DNA from: Setophaga petechia
Taxonomy: Eukaryota > Chordata > Aves > Passeriformes > Parulidae
Assembly: GCA_024362935.1 (NCBI GenBank)
Contig: JANCRA010000033.1
Coordinates: forward strand, 4,669,001 to 4,733,000
Length of the DNA stretch: 64,000 bases
Reading direction: 5' to 3'
Every line of letters begins with the position of its first letter. Position 1 is the first letter of the stretch. Under the pieces are notes generated by a model. That model was not told the origin of the DNA, made no database searches, and was given only the letters and a program-made list of their open reading frames with translations. Positions 34,970 to 46,195 of the stretch are shown here, piece after piece. A program made the translations under genes and the position numbers.

Positions 34970-36210
34970 TACAAAGGCTATATCAGGAATTAACCATTTC
35001 AGTACACTTTGATCAGTAAATACAGTATCAATAATAGCATGTTACACTGAAAGAGTGTTTCCCATTGCCATACAGGAGGATTCCACACCCTCTTCTTTCC
35101 CTTTGTCACAGAAAATATCACAAAGTAGACACTGACACACTTTTAACATTCATTTTTTCCCCATTGAGCAACAGGCCACAAAAAAAAAATTAAAGCACAT
35201 CAACATTTTGTATCTCAGAATGAAATAAAAATAAAAAGGTGCACTTCAAAAATATTTGCCATAAATACAACATGTGCAGGACTATCAGGTGGCACAGCTG
35301 GGGAAGGACTCTGGATCACAAAGCCAGGACACAGCATCATGAAATTTTGGATCAGCAATTTCTACTTTTTAAGCAAATCCAGACTGAGAACAGGAAGAGT
35401 GGGTGAGCTGTGGTATGTGAAGAACCAGACAGAGCTCCAGCAGACACAGCTTTGGTTAAAGAGTCACCAAAAACACACCCAGGAGGGCACTGGGCTGACA
35501 CAGCACACCCAGGGCTGCTTCACTGGGTGCTGGAAATGCAAAGGTCCTGCTGATGTTGTGCTCACAGCACGGGCCCTGCCAACCCTCCTGGCTGATCTCC
35601 CATTGAGTTCTCTCCTGAAAAGCTCGCTGAAGTGAGGCCTCATGCACCTTGCAAAGAAAGACAAGCTCAGCAGAGCATCCCTGCCCTGATGGACTGGCCT
35701 GTGGTGAGACAGTCCTGTCTGGGGGACATTTCTGAACAGCAAAATGACTTTATAAACCTGATTTCACACTCTGCTGAGCTGATGGCTCTGGCAAGGGCAC
35801 TCTGAAGAGAAACAAAGCCTCAAAATAACGTTTGAAGGGGTCACTTGATAGACTCTTGTCAGAATGGAATTTCTCAGAATCCATCTGGCAGCACTTCACA
35901 TCTGCGGGGTCCACAGATTTTATTCTTTTTTTAGTCGAAACAAACAGTTCCAAACACAGGGAATTTGCATAGATGAGCAGAGGCCCCAACACTCACCTCT
36001 GCTTTGGTGAAGAGTGCAGCCAAGGCAGGGACACGATGGATGGGAGTTCTTGTTCTGTCTAATGGCAAAAGCCATTCACACCAGATTAAATTAAAAAACC
36101 TTGTTGGGTTAGCAGTTCAATCATTGCTGAAAGGCATCTAAAAAAACATTTCTCTGGTAAATATGGGGCAGTTTGTACCTTTTTCTTCTCTACTGTATCA
36201 ACTTTCCTTT

Positions 36211-36335
36211 CCAAGGCCAGGCTGGACAGGGCTAGGAGCAACCTGGTCTAGGGAAAAGTGTCCCTGCCCACGGCAGGGTTTGGAACTGGGTGATCTTTAA
36301 AGTCTCTTCCAACCCAAACTGTCCTGTGATTCTCT
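36211..36335 (+). mobile_element. CR1 LINE 3'-end fragment, plus orientation
   Basis: About 125 bp: CCAAGGCCAGGCTGGACAGG, then GGAGCAACCTGGTCTAGGG, GTCCCTGCCCACGGCAGGG and CCAACCCAAACTGTCCTGTG. It is a 5'-truncated CR1 tail, antisense to NTSR1 and possibly inside its 3' UTR. Confidence 0.9.
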
Positions 36336-37214
36336 GGAAATCATGAAACCATCTGGTTTGCAATCAGCTGTCCTCACTTTGAGCTCAAGGGAACCACACC
36401 TCTAAGCTGAATATACCAAAATTAGGTGAGGAGGGAAGAGAGGATAAACCAGCTGTAACTTACACTGCTCAGCTCAAGGTTCTCAGATTTGGCCAGTGGA
36501 AGAGGTAGCTTTGAGCTGCAATCTCAGATTAAGGCCATGGACCCAGGTCTGCTTTCCTGTTAAACTGCAAGAACAGAGCTGTAGAAGTCAGCAAACCACT
36601 TGGATGAATCCCCCAAATTCCCCCAGCTCTTCAGCACTCGAGTGGCCCAAGAAACACTGTGGAAAGAGTTTATGATAAGTTCACTTTTACTCCAGCTTTT
36701 TCCCACTGTCATATCAAACTAAAAATAAAACCTGGCAGTTTCTCTGAGCTGTGATCAAATATTCTGTAAGCTGCCTGTGTGTCTCAGTAGTGAAAATCTA
36801 AACCAAGCATCTTATGTGAAAGAACAATTTTTTGTACAATGTTTTCTAAGATAATCAAGCACATTTCAGCAGGTTGGTGTTGAACAAGTGTAGTAATAAT
36901 GTTTAATATTTCAGAGCAAATGAGGCATGCAGGGTGTTAAATGGTAATGGAAGTAAAGAAATTCAGTTACAGCTTCCCTGGGAGGTTACAGAGAGCTCCT
37001 CCCAGCTGCTGGCTGTATTTAGAGGTGAAGTAAAAAAATTTGGGTAATCCAGAAACATTGGAAGTGTCTTGCCTGGAAGGCCAATGCTAAATGTGTGACA
37101 TCAAGACTCCTCTTTATCTCAAGGCAGATTTTTCCCCCCTCCTGTTCATGGCACCTGGATTTTGCCACCAGGCAGGATGAGCAGGTCTTCTTCTTCCAAC
37201 CTGCCCAAGCATTT

Positions 37215-37237
37215 CACACACACACACCACACACACA
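37215..37237. repeat. (CA)n microsatellite, interrupted
   Basis: About 11 CA dinucleotides with one CC interruption. It is non-coding, downstream of NTSR1. Confidence 0.88.
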
Positions 37238-37601
37238 AAATACTTGCTGTTTTTTCAGATATCCTTCTGAAGAGATCAATCTCCCTTATTCCTCTTTGTT
37301 TCAATTTATTTATTTGTGTGCCACTGCCCGTTTTCTTTGTCAAAAAGGAGTCAACAGTCCACGAGCAACAAAAGTGCTTGGTCAAATATAATCTCTGCCC
37401 TCTGCTTGGTACAACCAGGGCAAGAATTCACAAGAAGGCATGAGAGAACCGAGCTTGCAGTTTGGCTGAATCAGAAGGAACTGAAGCCCAACCTATTTTT
37501 ATTTTGAGCCCTTTCTTTTGCAGGGTTTCTGTACGAGGCATTAAAATCACCTCCCATCCCTGGCAGGTGTGGCTGATGGGCTGCCATGGTGCCAGCTGGG
37601 T

Positions 37602-37681
37602 ACAGGTTCTAAATGACAAAATAAAATACCAGACAGGTTCTAAATGACAAAATAAAATACCATACAGGTCCTAAATGCCCC
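37602..37681. repeat. 31-bp tandem repeat, 2.5 units
   Basis: A 31-bp unit beginning ACAGGTTCTAAATGACAAAA occurs at 37602-37632 and 37633-37663, differing only at the last base. It is followed by a partial third copy to 37681. Part of the unit, 27 bp, is present again at 34943-34969. Confidence 0.92.
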
Positions 37682-37783
37682 AAAGGTGGTGACTCATCAC
37701 CAAAAACTCACAGCAAATGCCCCCAGATGGGCGTTTCCTCTTTGTGCTGAGCCCAACAGGACCTAAACCACAAGTCCAGCATG

Positions 37784-37842
37784 CTGGACTCAGTGATTCT
37801 TGTGAGTTCCTTCCAGCTTGACCTGTTCTGTGATTCTGTGAT
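37784..37842 (+). mobile_element. Short CR1 LINE tail, plus orientation
   Basis: About 59 bp: CTGGACTCAGTGATTCTTGT, then GAGTTCCTTCCAGCTTGACC and TTCTGTGATTCTGTGA. The final part contains two copies of the CR1 terminal octamer. It belongs to a subfamily with a different 3' end from the other copies. Confidence 0.8.
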
Positions 37843-39420
37843 GCAACATCTGCAGCAGGAGATGGCACCAGTGGTCCTGGTCTCCATCACTGTGTGACCC
37901 TCACCTCCAGCACTGTGGCTCCTGCTGGGGACCAGAGGTGCTCATTAGCTGAAGGGTGACATGGGCAAAGCCCAGAAAGCCAAACTGAGCTGGCTCTTCT
38001 GCTTTGTCACCTTTCAGAGGCAAGTCCTGCTCTCCTGATGATGTGTGGTGTGAAAGGGGGCACCAGGTCACCACCAGCACAGGGTGATTGGTCAGCTCCA
38101 GGTTGTGCAGGTCACCATCTGGGGAAAAAGCCCTTCAGCTTGTCCCAGAGCCCTGTTATTTCAGTACTAAAGACTCTGGAGCAATTTGTTGTATCATATA
38201 AGGGGCTGTTAGAGGTGGAACCATATGGGACAAAAGCTTAAGCTCTCCTTACCTCCTCTCTTAAATTTCAAAGAGAATTTTCAGGTCTTGTTTCTGTTCC
38301 TCTGGCTTGTTAAAAGAAAGTGGGTTTAGAGCAAAGACTCCCCAGTTTAGACTTTCTTATGCTCTGCATTTGAACTATGTAAATATTAGGGGTGTAGATA
38401 GGTGTGCCAACGGCTCTGGTAGCAAAAAGTAATACAAGAAAAGGTAGAATAAGAGCACCTGCTGCCTACAACTGCTATATATGAAATGTCAGCCTTGTGG
38501 AAATGGCAAGAAAACAAGTAAAACCGGAATAAGAATGGGAAAAATCTGAAGGTCCCACAGAACTGGGGCAGATTGCTCTTATCTCAGCAGCCTGGAGCCC
38601 TCATGAGCTCAGAGTTTTCTCAACTCTTAATGCAAGCCAGCAAACTGTTCTCCCTGGTAAAAAATAGGATTTGGCTGTATGGCAAAAGGAAGATTTTTCC
38701 ATTTCTGTTCATTTTCAGCGCTCCATCTGGGCACAGCCTCTGCATCCTTGACTTTGCCAGAGACTCTGCTGCAGTGGTGCCAAAGCCAGGCACTGTGGAT
38801 GCCCTAAAGCCAAAGGTGACCCCACTCCCCAGGCCACAGCCACCCCAGCCTAGGTAAGGCATCATCTGTTCTTATTTAATTTCAAGGAGCCAGAGAGGCT
38901 CTCTTGAGCACCTCAGTCATATTCCTCACAATGGAGATATATTTCTAAAACAACCACCTGGCTCCCTGAGTTTTCACTCCTCGTTCACTGGACATCCCAC
39001 AGATGAGCACATCCATTCTCCAAGAACATCCCTTTCTGTTCAAACTTCTTTCTCCTCATCAAACTCTCTGCTTGGTGCCACCAGGAGATGTGATCTCAAA
39101 CCCTTGGATGTGGACACGGCATCTCTGCACTGAGAAAAGGATGAAATGCAGAACAGTTTTGCCTAAGTTGAACACATTTTGGCTTCCCAGTTAACACCAC
39201 ATCTGGATTTATGCCAGACTGAAGTTACAATACATGTAGACATTACTCACAAGAGGCAAGGCCAATGCTTGAAAATAACCTCAAAGTTACTGGCAGAACA
39301 AAGCCTATTTTTTCCAACAAAAATGACTTTGCTAAACACATTTGTGTTAGGTGAATTTGGAGACCATGCATGAAAGTCACAGAGGCCTCTCTCAAGTTTT
39401 GACTCCACGATGAATTGCGT

Positions 39421-39438
39421 TCCTCCTCCTCCTCCTCC
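39421..39438. repeat. (TCC)6 microsatellite at the start of the NTSR1 3' UTR
   Basis: Six TCC units, read as GGA on the NTSR1 strand, begin 7 nt after the stop codon. The tract is outside the coding region in the NTSR1 frame. Confidence 0.92.
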
Positions 39439-39445
39439 TTTGGCT

Positions 39446-39695
39446 TCAGTACGTCGTTTCCCTTGTGACCTGGCTGGAAAATGTGTGGTTGCTGGAGATG
39501 CTGTTGGATTTCCTGGTGAAGGCCAGTCGTTTCTTCTTCTTCCTCCATGGCAGGCACAGGATGGTGAGCGTGGAGAGGAAGATCTGGCGGAAGTTTGCCG
39601 ACACCAGGTTGTAGAGGATGGGGTTGATTGCTGAGCTGACGTAGAAGAGGACGTTTGTCAGCATGTAGAAGTAGTGGTAGAAGTTGTAAAGGAAA
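39446..39695 (-). CDS. NTSR1: Neurotensin receptor 1, last coding exon (TM7, helix 8, C-tail)
   Basis: This exon encodes the last 82 residues of a class A GPCR for the peptide neurotensin, which signals mainly through Gq at the plasma membrane. The frame reads FLYNFYHYFYML into TM7, then the canonical NPILY (NPxxY) motif. Helix 8 follows (SANFRQIFLSTL), a basic stretch (WRKKKKR), and a Ser/Thr-rich tail (SISSNHTFSS, then VTRETTY and stop) that fits the arrestin-recruiting NTSR1 tail. The acceptor is a long pyrimidine tract ending CTTCCAG just above 39695. The exon starts with the third base of a split Asp codon (GA from exon 3 plus T). The stop TGA complements 39446-39448. The tail ending and the NHT-SS motif favour NTSR1 over NTSR2. 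Confidence 0.95.
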
Positions 39696-41677
39696 CTGGA
39701 AGAACAGATGAAAAAGAAAAACCTGAGTGTGAAGAGCTCAAAATCACAAGGGTGAGAAAGACATGAGCTGCTTTCCAGCCAACCTTCCTAGGTTGCAAGC
39801 ATGAGCTTGCCAGAAGTGCCTGGGCCACCACAACCCATCTACATCTCCAACTGGAACTGGTCAAACATGGACCAGATGCCTCCATGAAGATACTGCCCCA
39901 CTCACCAGCAGTTAGAGACTTATTTAAGCCCTGGATTCAGACAAGATATTTACCTCATGCACTCATTTTTCTCTGGAATAGTCATTCTGGAACCCGAGGA
40001 GCCAGATGGAAATTCGCTTCTGTGTCATACATACACATTAGCTTGACTTTTTTGGCTGCAGTTCTGATCTACAGAGGTTGCAGAAGAGCCAAACTCCAGG
40101 AACAGATGCAGCTCTCTCCTCCCTCTGGCAGTGAGAGCAGCATCAGCTCATTCAATGGGTCCCTGGGTTGGGATTTGTCCATAATGTGGGACAGCATTTC
40201 CTGTTCTGGGGACAAGCTGATGATAGCATGCTTCTGAAACACATCCTAACCACCACAATTTAATGTTTTCAACTAGAACTGGTTGAAAATGTTTTATTAT
40301 CTTTCATGCTTTTGGCTATATCTTTCCTTGGGCCAACTGAGAACAACAGCCCTGAGCTGGTAAAGCATTTATAAACACCATGGGTCTCATTTTCAAGAAG
40401 ATGCTCCTCAGAATCATTTATCTTGGTGAAAATTGCAGATCTTTTTTTCCAGTCTGAGCAGTGTCTAACAGAAGATAAATAGAGGAGTGCTGGACTATGC
40501 TGCCCATCCCTCCACACCCCCTCAGCACTGCCAAGGACTGCATGGCCCATCCAGTTCTTACAGAGTTTCTCTGTGTAGTTATGAAGAATTAATATTGGAA
40601 AATTTTCTCTTCTTCAGGGGCAAGGTACATGTGTTTGTTAATGAACATGCCAAGCTGCTGCAAACTCTTGGTTAGCCACCAGACTGATAGTTCACTATCA
40701 TTCTGTAAATTCAGTGTTTTCCTAAAATTAATCAAGGTTTTAAAAAGAAGAAAAAATATTATGTGAACACAGGCACAATGCATAAATTCCCACTAACTGC
40801 AGACAGACTTCTCTACCCCTCTTGCTCAAAGCAAATGCAGTCATTACATAATTGAACAGTGCCTTAAGTGCTTTTCATACAGGAAAGCAAAGGAGAAACA
40901 AGAATTTGCCCCAGTGTGTGCCTAGAGCTCTGTTTTCATGACTGAAGATAGATTTTGGATTTTACTGTGGCTGGATTCACAGTCCCATTCAGTAGACTGC
41001 TATATCCTTATTTATTATTATATTTTGAGTCTGGAAATGAGAGAATTTAAGTTTTTTATTGTTGTTCTGCTTTTTGGTATTGTAGATTTTTCTTTCCTTT
41101 CCCTTGAAAGAAACAAGCCTGGTCTCAGGCAGAGCAGGGGTGTTACACCATGGGAGGAGAAACAAGAGAGCATCCCTTGGCATCTCAGCCTTCTTCAGTG
41201 TGTGTCCCCAGACAGCACTAGCTCTCAAGGACATATTTAAAAATAATATTTAGTTTGGTGGCTGCTTTGCTGGAGAGCCTGGCCTGGTGCCTCAGAAAGG
41301 AGCAGGGGGTGCCTTTGCACATCTGTGAGCAGTGTCTGTGCAATTATCCTGGAACTCTCTGACAATCTGGGCATTTCCTTATCAGCAGCAACTGCTGGCA
41401 TTTCATTTTGATCCAGTCCCTGAAAACCCAGCAAATAACCTGGCCCAGCCTCAGTAAGTAGCACAGGCATTTCCCCACCTGTGTCATCTCCCCTGTCAGA
41501 GAGGAAATGTGGCCTCGTGGAGCTGAATTGTGGTGCTGCCAGGAGCTGCTGCATCTTAGGGCTGGGATCAATATCTCTGGCACAGAGACTGAAATCCATT
41601 TTGGGTGTACCAACCCCCCTGTCCAAATGTCATCTCATCAAGGGCTGCCGGACTGAAGCCTGTGCTTGCAGCCCTCA

Positions 41678-41697
41678 GGAGGAGGAGGAGGAGGAGG
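41678..41697. repeat. (AGG)n microsatellite
   Basis: Six to seven AGG units within NTSR1 intron 3, about 125 bp from the solo LTR. It is non-coding. Confidence 0.88.
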
Positions 41698-41820
41698 GGC
41701 TAATGATGCCTTTTGGCTCAAAATAATGCTTCCTGAGAGATTTAGGTAAAAGAAAAACTCTTCATTTGCCTGGCAAACACTGAGACATCCAAAAGAAACA
41801 ACAAACCAAAACAGCAATTT

Positions 41821-42207
41821 GGTTTTTGTGATGGAGTTCACAGGGGTCTTAGGAAGGAAGAGATGAGAATGTTGACTCCATGTTTCAGAAGGCTTGATTT
41901 ATTATCTTATGATATATATTATATTAAAACTATATAAAAGAATAGAAGAAAGGATTTCATCAGAAGGCTAGGTAAGAATAGAAAAGAAATTATAACAAAA
42001 GCTTGTGACTGAGACAGTTTCAACAGCTGGACTGTGATTGGCCATTAATTACAAACAACCACATGAGACCAATCACAGATGCACCTGTTGCATTCCACAG
42101 CAGCAGATAATCATTGTTTACATTTTGTTCCTGAGGCCTCTCAGCTTCTCAGGAGGAAAAAATCCTAAGAAAAGGATTTTTCATAAAACATGTCTGTGAC
42201 AGGTTTT
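41821..42207 (-). mobile_element. Solo LTR of an endogenous retrovirus (family A, copy 2) in NTSR1 intron 3
   Basis: The element spans 41827-42201 (375 bp), from TGTGATGG to GTCTGTGACA on the plus strand. It is flanked by a perfect 6-bp target-site duplication GGTTTT (41821-41826 and 42202-42207). Sense is inferred as minus, the same as NTSR1: on that strand a CCAAT motif (GGCCAATCACAG) precedes a TATATAG-like motif and AATAAA (complement of 41898-41903). It begins about 150 bp downstream of the exon 3 donor. No internal viral gene is present. The 6-bp duplication suggests a class II, ERVK-like integrase. Confidence 0.87.
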
Positions 42208-42357
42208 GAGACTTGAACCTCTCGGCTGATGAACACCTTTGTTCCCAGATCCCCACCTCCACCTGCACACCTGGGGGTGCCCTGGCACCCCCAGCCCCAG
42301 CCTGAGCCCCCAGCCTGTCCTGGCATGGGGGGACCGTGTCCCCAAACTGTGACTCAC

Positions 42358-42448
42358 TCTGTCCAGTGGCTGGAGGGGACATAGCAGAACATGAGGCGCC
42401 GTATGTGGTACGGGAGCCAGCAGACCACGAAGGCAATCACCACAGCAC
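42358..42448 (-). CDS. NTSR1: Neurotensin receptor 1, penultimate coding exon (TM6 to ECL3)
   Basis: This 91-bp exon encodes 29 whole codons plus parts of two split codons: [20 protein letters not shown], then CYVPSSHWT. It carries most of TM6 with the CWLP toggle motif and the Arg pair (IRR) at its outer end. In the family that pair, with aromatic residues of ECL3 and TM7, lines the pocket for the C-terminal residues of neurotensin. The exon opens with GT, completing an Arg codon begun by C in exon 2. It closes with GA, completed to Asp by exon 4. The acceptor is TTTCCTGCCTTGCAG and the donor GTGAGT. The split Asp falls where I recall Pro in the human receptor (WTPF). Confidence 0.95.
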
Positions 42449-45400
42449 CTGCAAGGCAGGAAAAAAAGCCTTAACTTTGTGAGCAACTCTCCATCAGGCT
42501 GAAAAAGGGACCTGTCTGCTTGGGTTTAATTGCTGTAACTGTTTTCCTGCAGCCCCACTTGTTCTTGTGTTGCTGTAGTGCAAAGAATTGATAACCCTGA
42601 GGGACGAGCAGCCTGCAAATGTCTGTAAAAACAAGCAAAACAGAAGTAACAGAGAACAGCACTAAGCACTAGGGCAGGGACACAAGGAACAGCAGAAGGT
42701 AAAATGAAGGACTGGCCATGCCTTGTTCCTGGATCAAAGGAAACTCTGTTTGTATCTGAATTTCACGCCCTTGTGGCACGGGGCATTTTGTCCATGGAAT
42801 TCACAGAGACAGCTGGTGTATGTTTTCCATCCAGGTAGACAGGGAGCCAGGAGCACTCTAATCCCATTAGTTTGTTACTACTGGAGCCACTGGCCACAGT
42901 GCTGAGCATCATTAAACTGTTCTTCCTACTGGCAGGGCTCATCCTTTTGTTCTACATTTGTGCCATACCTGAGATTACAACGTGTTTGGGTCTGGACTTT
43001 GTCATAATAAAAATGATCAATTAAAGGATAAGCAGAGAAAGACACTGTTGCTTTTTTCCTTTCCAGATTCTGAGGGATGTCAGACAATGGAAAATAAAAT
43101 TCAACAACTCTGAGGCATAAAAGTGCTGTTGATAGAGTGCAATTGTCAGTCTGGATTAAAAAGCAGATCTATCAGGCAATCAAGAGAAAGATTTGTTTCT
43201 TTTGTAATACGTGTTCCAACTTCTGTATGGAGCAGCAGGATTCTGGCAGAATCCTAGCAGGAAATAAAGAAATCTCAGTTAAAACGTAACACAATAAAAG
43301 GCAAGAAGACAATAAAAACTAAATAAAATAATTAAGTTATTTTTGGTCCCAAATTTGCTCTACAGACAACAAGGGACACATCACTCTTGTCCTTTATGTG
43401 ACCTGTAAGGGGCTGGGAAGAAGCAAAGCTCTGCTCCAGAGTGAGGTACCACAAGAGCAATGTGGATTTGGCTCCATGTGCTGAGGGGTTTTCTGCCTTG
43501 GGATTGAAAATGTTTATGTGGATATGTCCCAAACCTAGACACTGTCATCCCACAGGGACCAGGTTGTAGCTCAAGGAGATGTGTTTCCCTTGGATAATGC
43601 AGTCCAGGAGGAATAAGTCTAGCTGTGGCTGCCTCTCCTCATCACTGATGCTTAGCTAAGGGGCACAGGAGAGCAGAAATTAGAAAATCCCTGGTGTCCA
43701 GCTCCCTACTCACACGCTACTCCAACTCCATGAGCTCCCTCTCTCATTAAACACACAGCTACCAGTGGAGAAGGTTCTATTCCATGATGCATGACAGCAT
43801 CTTCCAGGAATGCTGCAAAAGCCATTTATCCAATAAAGATTTAAGCAACTGAAGGGACATGTTTTGGAAAGAAGGCTAGAGGGTCTGTTTTTATTCTCTT
43901 GTCCAAGTGAATTCATTTTTTCAAACTGTTTTTTGGCTGCTCTCTGGCCACAGTGATCACAGATGTAACTCATCACCAGACAGCCTGCAGCCCTTCAGAT
44001 GCCATCAAGTGAATGAATTTGACCTGTGTCTGATCCTTCCCTGAAGAGCTTTGTTGGGACTTTGGCAGGAGAGCCCCTGCATGATGTGTGGCACAGGAGA
44101 GGTGGGACATCCCATGGGAGTTCGGTGGGAGCGTGGCTGCCTGCCTTGCTCCTTCATATTTCTGCTTTTGGCCACCTCCAGAAATCCATTTCTCTGCTGG
44201 ATGGGCCTTTGGTTTGCCCTGGATGGAGCAGCCCCCCTGTGATTCTCCAGGAGATCCCTCCCAGGAGCTGCAGGAGAAGCAAAACTCTCCAGCTTCTCCT
44301 CCTGCATCCGTCAGCCTCGGGCTGAGGGGAACGAGCCAACACCACAGCTCCAGCCCATCTGCTCTCCAGCTCCTGCACTCTCAGGCTGCAAAAGCAGCTT
44401 CCCAAATGCCTCCAAACACAGGTTCACTCAGCCACATCTTAATTTTTGCAGAAACCTCCACACTCTGGCACCTCTCAGCTGCTCACCCCTGTGTGCAGCT
44501 CTTTAGGAACGGCGGGATCCGGATTCTTTCCACAGCCAATTATAAGAATCTCACACATCTGCTTGTTAAATTTACCAACACGTTAAATGAAAGTGGTTTT
44601 CTCCTGGTAAATGATCTCTGCTTCTTCTGCTGCTCAGGCAATGCTGTGCCAAATAATATGGATCTATAGTAACAAAAACACATATTGAGAAGAGTATCTG
44701 CTTAACATCAGCAATTAAGTAATCTGTGATAATTCTGTAATATCACACGCAATCACTCTGCAATTAAACCTCTATTAAACATGTGAAGTGCACTGGAGAC
44801 ACTTCTGGTCTGATTTGGAAGTCCCAGCTGGGTGACACACTGTGCAGTTCTGTGCTGCACAGATTAGGAGATCCCGACCTGAATTTGCCACCCTTAATCC
44901 ATATGTTTTCATTTTATCATACAAGGGATCAGGCAGATTTAGGGTGGCAATCCTGCCCTCCTGGCTCCTCTCCCCTGGGAGGAAGATGAAACACGAGACT
45001 GTGTTAACTTTCACCTAATAGAGAATGAAAATTCCCTTTTCTCCCAGATACCTGGTTCCTTTTCCTGCTGTTTTGTTCTGCCTGTCAAAATGGTTGAGCT
45101 GTAAGACAAATCCTGGGCATACTGTCTGCCAAAATGATTTTTTATTGTTGTTATGAGCTCCTAGGATGTGTTCTCCATCATCAAAAGCTTGACACGTGGG
45201 TTCCTTTGGTGGAGTAAGAAGGAGCAGATCAGCCTGCTGGAGCTGAGCACTGCAGGATTTCACTCAATATGTGATGGGGTGACTGTCCAGGATGGTGTTT
45301 GTGAGGCTGGAGATTTCCTGCCTTTATTTTTTGAACTAAAAATAAACCAGACACATCCCTCACTTCTAATTAATTCAATAAGGTTCTAATAGGAGCAGAG

Positions 45401-46162
45401 CTGCTCCATGAGCTTCTGATATTTCCCATAATTGAGCAAATGAGATGCCAAACCTCAAGGCTGGGGAGTGGATGTGGGACCCCAGCAGGATGACCCCAGT
45501 GTGCCAGGGGTGGCAGGGAATGATCCTTCCACCAAAGCATGCCCTCATTTCCCTTCTCAATCAAACTCCCAATTTAAATATGTATTAAACCATGAATTAT
45601 TACATCCTGTGTTTTTCTGTTTTGTCTTATAATGGTTCTTTTCTCTGCCTGTTTGAACTGCATGCCAAGGAAGAAGGGGAGAGGAAGGAGGAGTGGCAGA
45701 GGACGAGCCCTGGTTTGTTTTTCCTTCAGGAAGTCCTGCAGAGAGAAAAATCAATTCTGACTGACACCTTTTTCATGGTGAGGAGATTTAAACTGTGCCA
45801 GTCTCTACTCTCAGACTCAATTGGACATGACAGCAATCCTGGAAGTTAAATTCTATTAAATCACACTGGGTGTTTTATTTTTCCTTGTGTGTACCCTGGG
45901 CTGGGGCTGGGACCTGCCCTTCCCTGGGAGCTCCTCTGGGTTACATGTGCCCAGGGAGGGCACCATGAGCAGGAAGGCCATGGTTTGGCTGGTTTGGCTG
46001 AGCTCAGGAGGGGGCTCAGGAGGGGTTTGCAGCCCCCATGCCCTGGTGGGGCCATGTGAGGCTCACAGTGACTCAGAGCCCTGGGACAGTGACGGGTGAG
46101 GAGCCACAGCTCTGACTCACCCGGAGCTGCTGTGCGGCACAAAGCTGGGCTGGGCTGGTGTT

Positions 46163-46195
46163 CTCCTCCTCCTCCTCCTCCTCCTCCTCCTCCTC
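46163..46195. repeat. (CTC)11 trinucleotide microsatellite
   Basis: Eleven CTC units in NTSR1 intron 2 (GAG on the gene strand). They give poly-Ser or poly-Arg chance frames on either strand. Confidence 0.93.

Larger units (their letters stand above)
34905..39445 (-). other. NTSR1: NTSR1 downstream flank, possible long 3' UTR
   Basis: This 4.5 kb follows the NTSR1 stop codon on the minus strand. It must contain the 3' UTR and may be entirely 3' UTR if the distal poly(A) signal at 34924-34929 is used. Nearer possible signals on the minus strand lie at 37496-37501 (AATAAA) and about 38874-38879 (ATTAAA). The stretch contains CR1 fragments at 36211-36335 and 37784-37842, a CA microsatellite and a 31-bp tandem repeat. 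No further coding exon was recognised. The true transcript end cannot be fixed from sequence alone. Confidence 0.45.
39696..42357 (-). other. NTSR1: NTSR1 intron 3 (2662 bp)
   Basis: It is bounded by GTGAGT after exon 3 (complement of 42352-42357) and a pyrimidine-rich acceptor ending CAG before exon 4, and it interrupts a codon after its second base. It contains a family A solo LTR at 41827-42201 in the gene's own orientation and a (GGA)n-type microsatellite at 41678-41697. No other exon or RNA gene was recognised. Confidence 0.88.

Noticed and set aside
39243..39557. Minus-strand frame with poly-Glu overlapping the NTSR1 last exon
   Set aside because: It is an out-of-frame reading of the receptor tail and the (GGA)6 tract.
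44088..44669. 193-codon plus-strand frame inside NTSR1 intron 2
   Set aside because: No recognisable domain and several competing overlapping frames on both strands. Intronic position antisense to NTSR1 without other support.
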